From NCBI GenBank assembly GCA_964525945.1, contig CAZGKX010000002.1, forward strand, positions 13,940 through 77,939: 64,000 nucleotides of DNA, written 5' to 3'. Of the stretch, positions 54,608-63,881 are shown piece by piece. The notes beneath the pieces were generated by a model, which made no database searches, was not told the origin of the DNA, and worked only from the letters and a program-made list of their open reading frames with translations. The stretch is from CAZGKX01 sp964525945. Its GTDB lineage: Bacteria > Pseudomonadota > Gammaproteobacteria > Legionellales > Legionellaceae. Position numbers and translations under genes: made by a program. How positions within the stretch are numbered: the first letter of the stretch is position 1; the number at the start of each line of letters is the position of its first letter.

Positions 54608-55156
54608 CTACGGCTCTGGCACCGCTTCAACCGCATGGTCTTTGGAATCACTTTTGTCGATTTTTTTCATTCTTTTAATAAATTCCGGGGAAAAACCATA
54701 CAACCAATTCACGATCGGATCAAATCGAGCATACAAATAAGAGTGCTGGCGGTATTCAGTATCGGGGATAGAGGTCATTTTGACCACCAGGATCACCAGA
54801 GCAACGATAAACATTCCCCGCGCAAACCCAAAAACCAACCCCAGCAAACGATCCGTACCACTTAACCCGGAGCGCTGCAGAATGAAACTCAGCAACGCAT
54901 TAACAATGCCCCCAACCACTAAAGTCCCAAGCAGTATGGCAATAAAAGCAATTACAACGCTTGCTGTTTTATCTTGAACATAAGGCTGCAGCTTAGGCAC
55001 GAGTTGTTGTGAATAACTAAAAGCTAGCCAAATACCCAATGCCCAAACACATAACGCGATGAGTTCTTTTACAAAACCACGGAACACCCCAGTCAGTATG
55101 GATAAACCAACAATTCCCAGGATAACATAATCAATCCAATGCCCTGCTACTCCCAT
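54608..55156 (-). CDS. cvpA: CvpA family membrane protein
   Basis: CvpA, 182 residues, a four-helix inner-membrane protein needed for colicin V production in E. coli and linked to envelope stress tolerance. HWIDYVILGIVGLSILTGVF, RGFVKELIAL, then further helices (VVIAFIAILLGTLVVGGIV, LLGLVFGFARGMFIVALVIL) give the family pattern. It ends in a short acidic tail next to a palindromic repeat. It follows dedD after 3 bases and is the last gene of accD–folC–dedD–cvpA; purF, the usual next gene, is absent. Confidence 0.95.
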   Translation of the reverse strand: MGVAGHWIDYVILGIVGLSILTGVFRGFVKELIALCVWALGIWLAFSYSQQLVPKLQPYVQDKTASVVIAFIAILLGTLVVGGIVNALLSFILQRSGLSGTDRLLGLVFGFARGMFIVALVILVVKMTSIPDTEYRQHSYLYARFDPIVNWLYGFSPEFIKRMKKIDKSDSKDHAVEAVPEP

Positions 55157-55159
55157 GAT

Positions 55160-55810
55160 CTAACCCACAGCCTTAACAACGAAACCATTTAATTGCATGT
55201 TTGTGGCTAATTTTTTTTGCAGATGCAAGGCCTCTTCGCGTGCATTGATTTGCCCAACCACAACTTTATAAAAATTACCTTGTTTGGTGGTAAATTTGGT
55301 ATAGGACGCAGCATAGCCCTGACTTTTAAGTCTTGTAACCAATGATTGCGCGTTGCTTTGCTGTGCAAAAGAAGCCAGCTGGATCGCGTATTTTTCTTTT
55401 TTTACAACAGCAACTTTGGTCACGATAGGCACGGTCGGCTTCATGACAACAGCGGCAATGGCGGCAGACTTCGCAGCAACCCCAGCAGGTTTACTCACAA
55501 CCGCAACAGCCGTGGTGGTTAGTTTTGCACTTAATGATTCAGCTTTGGCAATTTGCGAAGGACGTGGTTGCGCTATTTTTGGCACATCCACATGAGCAAC
55601 TTTGACCGTTTGAAACATGGCTTGCTGATTAGGAATCGATACTTTAGGAGGCATAGGTTTTGCTGGTAGTTTTAAGGAAACATTCATGTTTTCCTCAAAA
55701 CGCTGATTGGATTTTTTCATCATTGCCGGCAAAAATATAATAGCAATGGAAACAATGACCACCAAGCCTGTCAACCGATGTTTCAGACGCTCATTCATTA
55801 CAAATTTCAT
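55160..55810 (-). CDS. dedD: SPOR-domain protein DedD
   Basis: A 216-residue single-span protein with a C-terminal SPOR domain, which binds denuded septal peptidoglycan during division. The N-terminus ERLKHRLTGLVVIVSIAIIF is the membrane anchor with the DedD-type LKHRLTG motif. An Ala/Val/Pro-rich linker follows (about 40-135). The SPOR domain is about 138-216 (YAIQLASFAQQSNAQSLVTR and YKVVVGQINAREEA). The ATG at 55810 is set by AGGAGA six bases upstream; it overlaps the end of folC by 20 bases. Gene order supports the name. Confidence 0.9.
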   Translation of the reverse strand: MKFVMNERLKHRLTGLVVIVSIAIIFLPAMMKKSNQRFEENMNVSLKLPAKPMPPKVSIPNQQAMFQTVKVAHVDVPKIAQPRPSQIAKAESLSAKLTTTAVAVVSKPAGVAAKSAAIAAVVMKPTVPIVTKVAVVKKEKYAIQLASFAQQSNAQSLVTRLKSQGYAASYTKFTTKQGNFYKVVVGQINAREEALHLQKKLATNMQLNGFVVKAVG

Positions 55811-57092
55811 TGCTATTCTCCTCTTGCTTTTCTCCATGGCACAAACCATAAACTGCTTGCACCGTAAGAAAAGAACCATAAACGACAATTAAGTCCCCAG
55901 GTTTAGCTCGCAAAACCGCGGCACGGTATGCGTTTTTCGGATGATTATAACATGTTGGAACCGCACCCATCACGGTTTGAAAAACAGATGACAAACGCTC
56001 TTCGCTGGATGCTCTGTTGCCTGTTAATAAAGCCGTGTACCAAAAATCCACATGCTCTAGCATAGGTTTAATTAAACCGCAAAGATCTTTATCTTGCAAT
56101 GCTGAAAAAACAGCATGCACGTGTTGTTTTGGATGATAATCTTTCACCGCACGCACCAGTAACGCCACCGCTTGGGGGTTATGTGCCACATCCAATAGCG
56201 TAGGGACAACACCGTCAACACGTTGTAATCTGCCTTGGATGGAAACATTTTGCATCGCTTTAATCAAATGCATCGGCGCGACAGGTAATTTAGATTGCAA
56301 TAACTGGCTAGCCACCACAGCGGAAGCAGCCGTTTTGGGATGAATACTCGGGATGGGCAATTGTATTTTTTCAGACCCATAATTGATTTGCAAAGCATCA
56401 TCACTAACTTGTAGCGTGTAGGTTTTTCCAAGCAAAGCCAATGGCACGTGAAGCTCTGCCGCTTTAGACAGGACACTTTGAGGTGGATTTTCATCGGCGT
56501 AGATTGCCGGTTTATTGGCCCTTAAAATCCCCGCTTTTTCACCACCAATTGCTTCCAGTGTATCCCCTAAAAAATGTTGATGATCAAAAGCGATGGTCGT
56601 GATAATGGACAGATCCGCATCAATGATATTGGTGGCATCCAAACGCCCGCCCAAACCCACTTCTAAAAGCATGACATCCAATTTAAACTGTTTAAAATAC
56701 AACAAAGCAGCAAGAGTGGTCACCTCAAAAAATGTCAGCGACAGGTCAGCACAACTCTTTTCAATGGTTTGAAACGCAAACAGCAATTCAGCGTCGGGTA
56801 TAGATTGCTGATTCACCCGAATACGATCATTGTAAACGAAAAGATGAGGAGAAGTGTAAGTGCCAACATTGTAACCGGCCTCACTGTAAATAGCCTCCAA
56901 CGCAGCCACCGTAGAGCCTTTGCCATTGGTTCCTGCTACTGTAATGACAGGAGCATGGATCGCCAATAGGTTCAAACGCTGGGCAGCAAGACGGGTGTTC
57001 TGCAAGCCCAAACGAATTGGATTTGCATCACGATGTTCTAAATAATGCAACCAATCGTCTAGTGTGGCTCCGTCAAAAAGAGTCGTCGACAC
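55791..57092 (-). CDS. folC: Bifunctional folylpolyglutamate synthase/dihydrofolate synthase
   Basis: FolC, 433 residues, ligates glutamate to dihydropteroate and to folates. The Mur-ligase-like P-loop VITVAGTNGKGSTVAALEAI, YTSPHLFVYNDRIRVN, EVGLGGRLDATNII, TIAFDHQHFLG and the C-terminal LDVAHNPQAVALLVRAVKDY are all present. Length is normal (E. coli 422). It overlaps accD upstream and dedD downstream by 20 bases each, so translation of the operon is tightly coupled. Confidence 0.97.
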   Translation of the reverse strand: MSTTLFDGATLDDWLHYLEHRDANPIRLGLQNTRLAAQRLNLLAIHAPVITVAGTNGKGSTVAALEAIYSEAGYNVGTYTSPHLFVYNDRIRVNQQSIPDAELLFAFQTIEKSCADLSLTFFEVTTLAALLYFKQFKLDVMLLEVGLGGRLDATNIIDADLSIITTIAFDHQHFLGDTLEAIGGEKAGILRANKPAIYADENPPQSVLSKAAELHVPLALLGKTYTLQVSDDALQINYGSEKIQLPIPSIHPKTAASAVVASQLLQSKLPVAPMHLIKAMQNVSIQGRLQRVDGVVPTLLDVAHNPQAVALLVRAVKDYHPKQHVHAVFSALQDKDLCGLIKPMLEHVDFWYTALLTGNRASSEERLSSVFQTVMGAVPTCYNHPKNAYRAAVLRAKPGDLIVVYGSFLTVQAVYGLCHGEKQEENSNEICNE

Positions 57093-57954
57093 GATTTAGG
57101 ACTCCACGGTGGGTTAGCTTGGCCACAAGCTCAGCAATGGTCAGTCGCAGCGCTTTGCGCTCAACAATCATGTCAATGTGACCATGTTCCAGCAAAAATT
57201 CACTGCGCTGAAACCCTTCTGGCAATGTTTGCCGCACGGTTTGTTCAATAACACGAGGACCCGCAAAGCCAATGAGAGCATTCGGTTCGGCAATGATAAT
57301 ATCACCCAGGCTCGCAAAGCTGGCCGATACACCACCCATGGTTGGGTCTGTTAACACCACGATAAACGGCAAACCTGTTTTTGCGTATTTTGCTAACGCG
57401 GCTGAGGTTTTCGCCATCTGCATCAAAGAAAACAATCCTTCTTGCATTCTAGCGCCACCACTGGCGGTGAAACAAATGTAAGCTCTTTTCTCCGCAATGG
57501 CAGTATTGATTGCCCGCACAAATTTTTCACCAACAGTAGCTCCCATGGAGCCACCCATAAACCCAAATTCAAAAGCACTCGCAACCACAGGCTGTTGTTT
57601 AAGCGTGCCTTTTAAAACAATCAATGCTTCTTTTTCACCCGTGGCTTTTTGAGCTTGAGTAATGCGATCTTTGTATTTTTTTGAATCGCGAAACTTTAGA
57701 CGATCAATAGGCTCGAGATCAGCTGCTATTTCATCTTGGCCAAGATCGTCTAAAAATTGTGCCAAACGATCACGTGCAGTCAAGCGATGATGATGCCCGC
57801 ATTTTGGGCAAACAGAAAGATTTTTTTCCAACTCGGATCGGTATAGAACCTCATTGCAGCTCAGGCATTTGACCCAAAGTCCCTCAGGGACGCCTTTTTT
57901 CTGCGACGTTTCTGTGCTGATTTTGGAAGGCAGTAATTTCTTAAGCCAACTCAT
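57073..57954 (-). CDS. accD: Acetyl-CoA carboxylase carboxyltransferase subunit beta
   Basis: AccD, 293 residues, the beta half of the carboxyltransferase that makes malonyl-CoA for fatty-acid synthesis. The zinc ribbon is CLSCNEVLYRSELEKNLSVC (first three ligands) with PKCG. The crotonase-fold body has FMGGSMGATVGEKFVRA, SGGARMQEGLFSLMQMAKT, LTDPTMGGVSASFA and GFAGPRVIEQT. ATG at 57954 (MSWLKKLLPS, as in the family); an upstream TTG adds two residues. First gene of the operon. Confidence 0.97.
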   Translation of the reverse strand: MSWLKKLLPSKISTETSQKKGVPEGLWVKCLSCNEVLYRSELEKNLSVCPKCGHHHRLTARDRLAQFLDDLGQDEIAADLEPIDRLKFRDSKKYKDRITQAQKATGEKEALIVLKGTLKQQPVVASAFEFGFMGGSMGATVGEKFVRAINTAIAEKRAYICFTASGGARMQEGLFSLMQMAKTSAALAKYAKTGLPFIVVLTDPTMGGVSASFASLGDIIIAEPNALIGFAGPRVIEQTVRQTLPEGFQRSEFLLEHGHIDMIVERKALRLTIAELVAKLTHRGVLNRVDDSF

Positions 57955-58105
57955 AAACAATACCTATGGTATGCAATAAACCCACTATTATACTCTGAAT
58001 TTCACTTTGAACATATAGGGTGTTGATGAATTGGTTGAAAGCCTGCAGGTTATCAAAAGAGGAACCATCAATGATGCTAAATTTGTTAGGGGCTCTTAAA
58101 AATAT

Positions 58106-60118
58106 TTACGCAAGGGACCTGTCTATGATTTTACCGCCTTCTTCATTCACTGCACGGACAAGAGTACTCAATTTAGGGTATTGTCTTAGCACCCCCTCAG
58201 GGATATTTTGAAACAAAGAATGATGGGTTTGAATAAATCGCTCAGCATCTTCGTAGGAAGCATATAAATTCACCATGAGCAATCCGAGATGTAAATTTTG
58301 CTCAATCCACTGAATTAAAATTGCTTCTCCGATCACACCGAACAGCAACGATGATCGCGTTATGGGATCAAAAGAAGCCATGTAGGAAGCAAGCATGCCC
58401 TTGATATGCTCAAGCGTTAGCATCTTGGTGTTATCAACATAGCCTTTTTGCAACTTTTCAGGCGCCAGGTGGACCGTATGTTGTGCGTTGTTGAGAATAC
58501 CCTGGATACATTCAGCAGAAAGATGCTGTTGTATAAATTGAACCGTTTGCATATCGTCCATAAAAAACGCGACGTTGGGCAGACGATGCCGCATGAATAA
58601 AGTGGGTAAAAGATCGATTAATTCTTCGTTTGGAATCCATTGCATTAATAATGAGGTGATCAGTGTCCTTTCTTTTTGGTAATCACCCATTCCGGGCAAA
58701 GTGTTATTTTCCAACGTGGCCATTAAAATGGATTTTATTTGATCAGGAATATGCTGATGAATGCACTGAAGTCGAGCCGTTGCGTTTTTTTCAATGTTCA
58801 AGAACTCCAACCATTTAAAAAGATCAACCATTTGCTCAGCATTGGCGAGAAAAAGTGGCCGTTGAGAAGATGAATGTCTGATAGCCTCTAGCAACGCCTG
58901 TCGCTGTTCAAATGCCAACCATATCGCGATGCCGGTGTCTTCATGGTAAAAATCATCCACTGACTTTAGAACAAAACAGGCGTGGTGGAAAAAAAGATGT
59001 TGATAAGATTCGAGGTTCCACAACACGTAACCCCATTCATGCAAATGCGAAAAACGCATGGAAGCAGCGATGCGAGTTAAATAAGTGACGATATCTTGCT
59101 CGCTCGCCTTTTGTTCTTTCATGGTTTTATATGTTGTTATCACCGCTACGAGAGCAGGATTGTGCTGTGATATATTAAGCGACAATGCCCTTCGTTTCAG
59201 TTTTTGAGATTGGTAAGCCAAATAAAGATTAGCTCCTGATTTATTTTCCATTTTTTGACGTGTTTCTTTGCATTTTTCGTAGGCCGCTAACCAATTTGCG
59301 CGAAACACAGGGAGCTGGCCCAATAAATCTTGGGCTTGTTGTGCAACTTCTTTATTCTCCAAAAACATAGCGTTGCTTAATGTTTGTTCTAAAATAGATT
59401 GGATCGAGGGATAATGAAATAAAGTGTCTCGATGCTCAAAAGTACCAGGGTATACTGCACTGACCATAAAGACTAAATAGCGATTAAAACAACCTGATTG
59501 CGAGTATTTTAAGACCATTGGTGATGGGATAAAAAAATAATGCACTGCCTCTTTCTCATAATAAGGAATGTTTAACGTATAATCACGTAATTGCTCACCA
59601 TTATTTTTTAAATAATTTTTCAAATAACACAAGTTGATGGTACTGCACGCAACACCTTCATGCCCTTGTGGGTGAATTTCTTTTTGACTGAACACTCGTA
59701 AATTCAGTTCCGCGTATTGGTGCTTGAAAAAATGCTTCAAGTGCACGGTCAAAGGGTTGCTGATAGGCCAACTGGCAACTTTAATCAAAATCGTTTTACC
59801 TACGATAAAACCTTCCGTGTGAGGAGTCACGTGATAATCCCCGCAGATATACCCGGCATATTCATGCGGACCCAATCTGGATTGAATTTGTAAAATATCA
59901 TCTATCACGCCCTGCCTAAACACTTGCGACGTATTTGTGGTAAGAGCATTGAGCGTGTATGCATGGATATCAATGGAGATACCTTTCCTGCTTTTATAAT
60001 CCTGCACAAGGGTCAGTAGTTCATCAATGGCAAGATGATAGGTGTTTTTAGAGATAGGGGGCTGTAAATATCTTTGCTTATTGTTGCTTAATGCAACCAT
60101 CCAACTGCGATCAAACAT
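58106..60118 (-). CDS. Unknown 670-residue protein
   Basis: No family recognised. The protein begins MFDRSWMVALSNNKQRYLQP, has no signal peptide or clear membrane helix, and from about 250 on is almost entirely helical. Residues 93-170 show a possible YopJ-like arrangement: GDYHVTPH, GKTILIKVASW, then QGHEGVACSTINLCYLKNYL with Cys158 where YopJ-family acetyltransferases have their nucleophile. The acidic residue expected about 19 positions after the His is not conserved, so this is weak. It lies alone between accD and the L,D-transpeptidase gene, with about 230 bases upstream. An effector is plausible; a bacterial housekeeping role is not excluded. Confidence 0.55.
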   Translation of the reverse strand: MFDRSWMVALSNNKQRYLQPPISKNTYHLAIDELLTLVQDYKSRKGISIDIHAYTLNALTTNTSQVFRQGVIDDILQIQSRLGPHEYAGYICGDYHVTPHTEGFIVGKTILIKVASWPISNPLTVHLKHFFKHQYAELNLRVFSQKEIHPQGHEGVACSTINLCYLKNYLKNNGEQLRDYTLNIPYYEKEAVHYFFIPSPMVLKYSQSGCFNRYLVFMVSAVYPGTFEHRDTLFHYPSIQSILEQTLSNAMFLENKEVAQQAQDLLGQLPVFRANWLAAYEKCKETRQKMENKSGANLYLAYQSQKLKRRALSLNISQHNPALVAVITTYKTMKEQKASEQDIVTYLTRIAASMRFSHLHEWGYVLWNLESYQHLFFHHACFVLKSVDDFYHEDTGIAIWLAFEQRQALLEAIRHSSSQRPLFLANAEQMVDLFKWLEFLNIEKNATARLQCIHQHIPDQIKSILMATLENNTLPGMGDYQKERTLITSLLMQWIPNEELIDLLPTLFMRHRLPNVAFFMDDMQTVQFIQQHLSAECIQGILNNAQHTVHLAPEKLQKGYVDNTKMLTLEHIKGMLASYMASFDPITRSSLLFGVIGEAILIQWIEQNLHLGLLMVNLYASYEDAERFIQTHHSLFQNIPEGVLRQYPKLSTLVRAVNEEGGKIIDRSLA

Positions 60119-60349
60119 TGATTGAAATCCAAAGGGTTAGAGATCCAAAGAAAATTTTGGCAATGACGCCGCGTTTTCGCCTTCCATAATAACCGCTCAT
60201 TTTTGAATATTATGCTTGGTATTTATAAAAACAGCAAAACTTTAAATCACAAAAAACGGGTAGAGGCATCTAAATTTTGATTATTAAGCACTGAAGTTTT
60301 TTTAAATTCGGCCGTTAATACCTTTAACGAACAATCATTGAGGATCATC

Positions 60350-61072
60350 ATGAAACCTGTGAGCGCCCTTTTGACAGCGGCCGCATTATTTTTTATGCAA
60401 GCCACAGCCTGGTCACAACCACGCTTCAGTGAATCATTGTGCAACACGCCTGATTACCATTGCCTTAAAAGTAAACCAGGTGAAACCTGGGAGAGCTTGT
60501 TTCCCAATGAACAAGAACGCGATATGGTTCGACGCATTAATCGAATGAACATCAGCCTCAGAGCAGGCATGACCATTGCGGTTCCCAATAACATTGAACG
60601 GCTAACCATTTATGATGTCTCACCTTTTCCCCGTTATATCGAATCGGATGGAGAAAAAACAATTTTTGTGAGTCAAAAACAGCTAGCGTGGGGAGCCTAC
60701 GATGAACAAGGGGAACTGGTGTGGTGGGGGCCCATTTCATCCGGTTCAGGACATTGCGGTAGCCTGGATGGCAATTGTTTAACCCCATCCGGTTCATTCC
60801 GTGTGATTCGGAAACAAGATATAGACTGTGTTTCTACAGTGTTTCCAAGACGCGCAGATGGCAATAATGGCGGGGCATTGATGCCTTATTGCATGCATTT
60901 TTTACGTGGCTTTGCCTTGCATGGTAGTGACAGTGTTCCTGGCTACCGAGCAAGCCACGGCTGTGTAAGAATGTTCATTGAAGATGCACGTTGGTTAAAT
61001 GAAGAGTTTATCAATTTGCCCGGTGGCGGCGGCAAAGGCACCCGTGTTATTGTCGAATCGGTCACGGGGTGA
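60350..61072 (+). CDS. L,D-transpeptidase (YkuD family)
   Basis: A 240-residue periplasmic L,D-transpeptidase, cross-linking peptidoglycan or attaching proteins to it. Signal peptide MKPVSALLTAAALFFMQATA with cleavage near WSQ. A LysM-like segment (about 43-85, GETWESLFP to GMTIAVPN) precedes the YkuD domain. The catalytic site FALHGSDSVPGYRASHGCVRM (His and Cys) is intact. GSGHCGSLDGNCLTPSG and two further cysteines may form disulfides. The ATG at 60350 follows GAGGATCATC; the upstream TTG is unlikely. Monocistronic; the substrate preference is not clear. Confidence 0.92.
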   Translation: MKPVSALLTAAALFFMQATAWSQPRFSESLCNTPDYHCLKSKPGETWESLFPNEQERDMVRRINRMNISLRAGMTIAVPNNIERLTIYDVSPFPRYIESDGEKTIFVSQKQLAWGAYDEQGELVWWGPISSGSGHCGSLDGNCLTPSGSFRVIRKQDIDCVSTVFPRRADGNNGGALMPYCMHFLRGFALHGSDSVPGYRASHGCVRMFIEDARWLNEEFINLPGGGGKGTRVIVESVTG

Positions 61073-61156
61073 TGGTATATTTATTTTAATCTTTTTCAAT
61101 TCTAAGTGAGCAAATAGTCTACAATTAATATAATTGCTGCCAAAGGATATACCACC

Positions 61157-61720
61157 ATGCCTGAATCCCTAAAAAGAACGATGAATGCCGAGGATTTAGG
61201 CAAACAACTTGTCAACGCCGCAGCAAAAGATACTCAGCACGCTCAAAAGTTGATCGCGCAACTTGGATCGTTGACCATAAAGGAACAAGAACAAGTGGTT
61301 AAGCAATTCCACAAAACCTATTCTTCTGAGCTTCCCGAAACCTTATATCAGTTATTTAAATCAAATCCCTGCACAAAACGTCAATTTTATTTGCTGGAAT
61401 TGGCCAGTAAAATAGTTGATTATGGCAAACGCAATGGACAGGATTGTTCGCACGATTACATAGCAATGCTCGATCACTTCCATGCTTTGACTGCGTCCTT
61501 GAACAAGTACGAACAACTTCCCGAAAAAACCGAAAAAGACTTCGAATTGCATCGTGTAGAATGGATCAGTTCACTGAAAGTGTTGCGCCCTATTTTAGAT
61601 CGTTCCAAATCGTGCACAGCGGCTTTTTTTAAGCCGACCGAAACATTGTTAACGCAACCCATTACCCGCCTGTTTGATGAAGACATAAGCGCCGTGAGAA
61701 GCACGCTACATCATCAATGA
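61157..61720 (+). CDS. Unknown 187-residue protein
   Basis: I do not recognise this protein. It is highly charged and almost entirely helical, with LGKQLVNAAAKDTQHAQKLI near the N-terminus and FYLLELASKIVDYGKRNG in the middle. No signal peptide or membrane segment is present. Cysteines are scattered (NPCTK, QDCSH, KSCTA). AAAGGATATACCACC precedes the ATG and TATAAT lies at 61129-61134, so it is very likely a real gene with its own promoter. Its end overlaps the end of the convergent rlpA by 15 bases. A small effector or regulator is possible. Confidence 0.7.
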   Translation: MPESLKRTMNAEDLGKQLVNAAAKDTQHAQKLIAQLGSLTIKEQEQVVKQFHKTYSSELPETLYQLFKSNPCTKRQFYLLELASKIVDYGKRNGQDCSHDYIAMLDHFHALTASLNKYEQLPEKTEKDFELHRVEWISSLKVLRPILDRSKSCTAAFFKPTETLLTQPITRLFDEDISAVRSTLHHQ

Positions 61721-62533
61721 AAAAGCACCGACCACGCCACTTTTGGCTAACGTTGATTTTAAATGATCTGTCATTTGCTTGTCTGCAAAAGGCCCAACAC
61801 GAACCAAAAACCGTTGTTGATCCTTTTCAATGAACACGGGAGAAGGTGTGATCTGAGCTAATTTACTGCGCAAACGCTCCGCCAATTGCCCCGATTGAAA
61901 CGCACCTGCCTGCAGGTAATAGTGCGCGGTATGATTTTTAGTGACCAGAGCTTCAATTTCCACCGGTGCAGTGCCGATCGGGAACACACCGAGCTTCACT
62001 GCAGCTGCATAGGATAAATCGATGATTCTTCCTTCATGAAAAGGTCCTCGATCATTCACTTTGACAATGGCCACACGTCCATTGTTTAAATTTCTGACTT
62101 TAACGTAAGTCGGTAAAGGCAACGTTTTATGCGCTGCCGTCAAGGCATACATGTCATAGTCTTCACCACTTGAGGTGTGTTTGCTATGAAATTTAGTGCC
62201 ATACCATGAAGCAAGCCCGCGTCGCTTATACCCTGTCGCATTGGTCATGACGTCGTAGGTATGGCCAGAAACCTGGTACGTGCTTGGATTTCCGTAACGA
62301 CTCAGCGGCTCATCTTTAGGTTTTACTTTTTTAAACGACACAGGCAATGCCCCTTTGGGCGCACCATCTTTTGCTGTAGGAAAAAATTTTTGAGTAAAAG
62401 ACTCTTTTTTTTCAACAACAGCTGCCCGCGATGCACTTGACGCTTGTTTTGCATTGTCCTCATCCGCCACACCATTGTGCTGAGTCTGACAACTTGTTAG
62501 AAAAATAACACCAACTATCCATAAAATACGCAT
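61706..62533 (-). CDS. rlpA: Septal ring lytic transglycosylase RlpA-type lipoprotein
   Basis: RlpA, 275 residues, an outer-membrane lipoprotein that binds septal glycan and, in some bacteria, cleaves it. Lipoprotein signal MRILWIVGVIFLTSC (lipobox LTSC). The double-psi barrel (about 105-195) contains GLASWYGTKFHSKHTSSGE, ALTAAHKTLPLPT and VKVNDRGPFHEGRIIDLS. The catalytic Glu/Asp pair expected in active members (DRGPF and the Glu in TSSGE) is present. A C-terminal SPOR domain (about 205-275) follows. It diverges from dacA, its frequent neighbour. Confidence 0.93.
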   Translation of the reverse strand: MRILWIVGVIFLTSCQTQHNGVADEDNAKQASSASRAAVVEKKESFTQKFFPTAKDGAPKGALPVSFKKVKPKDEPLSRYGNPSTYQVSGHTYDVMTNATGYKRRGLASWYGTKFHSKHTSSGEDYDMYALTAAHKTLPLPTYVKVRNLNNGRVAIVKVNDRGPFHEGRIIDLSYAAAVKLGVFPIGTAPVEIEALVTKNHTAHYYLQAGAFQSGQLAERLRSKLAQITPSPVFIEKDQQRFLVRVGPFADKQMTDHLKSTLAKSGVVGAFSLMM

Positions 62534-62634
62534 AAACCACTTCTAGCATTTAAATTTTTTGATAATATATACTTAAAAATGGGTTCTTGTCATTGGTTGG
62601 TGGATTAAGGGTGTGATAGTATAATGTTTTTTTT

Positions 62635-62644
62635 NNNNNNNNNN
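62635..62644. other. Assembly gap (10 N) between rlpA and dacA
   Basis: Ten N after a run of T, 15 bases before the dacA start. It removes part of the promoter/leader region but no coding sequence that I can see. Confidence 0.99.
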
Positions 62645-62659
62645 TATCCAGGTATAACC

Positions 62660-63868
62660 ATGAATCGATTCGTCAAAACATTCGTGTTTGTTACGGCATG
62701 CTTTAGCCCAAGCATGTTTTATGCAAACCCACCCATTAATACCGATCTCGTTCATCAACCGCCCAGCGGCAATAATATGCCTCTTATTACACCGGCCCCA
62801 CCGCCGCTCAATGCGAAAGCATACATTCTTATTGACGTCGACAGCGGTAAAATTATTGCCGAAAAAAACAGTGAAGAAAAACTTCCACCCGCAAGCTTGA
62901 CGAAAATGATGACACTGTATGTAATTTCGAACGCGTTACGTAACGAACAAATTCATTTAACCGATAATGTTCGCATCAGCCAAGAAGCGTGGAAAATTGG
63001 TGGTTCGCGCATGTTTGTGAAAGAGGGGCAACAAGTCCCGGTTGAAGATTTATTGAAAGGAATCATTGTTGATTCAGGCAATGATGCTTGCGTGGCCATG
63101 GCTGAACATTTAGGGAGCAGCGAAAGCGGCTTTACTGAACTGATGAATAATCAGGCTAAAAATTTAGGCATGGTCAACAGTCATTTTACTGACAGCACCG
63201 GTTTGCCAAACCCCGATCATTACACCTCGGCAAAAGATTTAGCGATACTGGGTCAATCACTGATCAAAGATTTTCCACAGTATTACCATTGGTACAAGCA
63301 AAAATGGTTTACGTTTAACGGCATCCGTCAACCCAATCGCAACCGTTTGCTATGGCGTGACAACCAAGTGGATGGCGTTAAAACAGGCCACACCAATGAT
63401 GCTGGTTTTTGTTTGGTTTCTTCTGCAAAACGCAATGACATGCGTTTATTGGCGGTGGTATTGAATTCCCCCACAGACACAGCACGTGCTGATGACAGCG
63501 AGCGATTGCTTAATTACGGATTTCGTTTCTTTGAAACACACGAACTTTACAAAGCAGGCACACCAATAACAGAATTGCCTTTGTACAAAGGGCAATCTGA
63601 CAAAATGGCGATCGGTGTCCTCAGTAACCAATTCATCACCATTCCGAGTGGCCAATACCAACGTTTAAAATTAAATACAAAAATCCCTAAATTCGTACAA
63701 GCACCGATCAAAAAAGGGGAACAAATTGGCGAATTGATTATACAGTTTGACGATAATGTTATTGGATCCCAACCGCTTTATGCGTTAGAAAGTGCCCCTC
63801 CTGGTGGCTTTTTCACTCGGACAAAAGATTCTGTGCGACTGGCTTTCAAACGTTGGTTTAGTTCTTAA
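62660..63868 (+). CDS. dacA: D-alanyl-D-alanine carboxypeptidase (PBP5/6 type)
   Basis: DacA, 402 residues, a low-molecular-weight penicillin-binding protein that trims the terminal D-Ala of peptidoglycan stems. Signal peptide MNRFVKTFVFVTACFSPSMF with cleavage near YAN. Active-site motifs: PPASLTKMMTLYV (SxxK serine and lysine), VDSGNDACVAMAEHL (SxN) and VDGVKTGHTNDAGFC (KTG). The C-terminal PBP5 domain ends in an amphipathic segment (TKDSVRLAFKRWFSS) that anchors it to the inner membrane. The ATG at 62660 follows AGGTATAACC; coding upstream would run into the N gap. It is followed 13 bases later by a D-amino-acid aminotransferase. Confidence 0.96.
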   Translation: MNRFVKTFVFVTACFSPSMFYANPPINTDLVHQPPSGNNMPLITPAPPPLNAKAYILIDVDSGKIIAEKNSEEKLPPASLTKMMTLYVISNALRNEQIHLTDNVRISQEAWKIGGSRMFVKEGQQVPVEDLLKGIIVDSGNDACVAMAEHLGSSESGFTELMNNQAKNLGMVNSHFTDSTGLPNPDHYTSAKDLAILGQSLIKDFPQYYHWYKQKWFTFNGIRQPNRNRLLWRDNQVDGVKTGHTNDAGFCLVSSAKRNDMRLLAVVLNSPTDTARADDSERLLNYGFRFFETHELYKAGTPITELPLYKGQSDKMAIGVLSNQFITIPSGQYQRLKLNTKIPKFVQAPIKKGEQIGELIIQFDDNVIGSQPLYALESAPPGGFFTRTKDSVRLAFKRWFSS

Positions 63869-63881
63869 GGACATCGTTACG

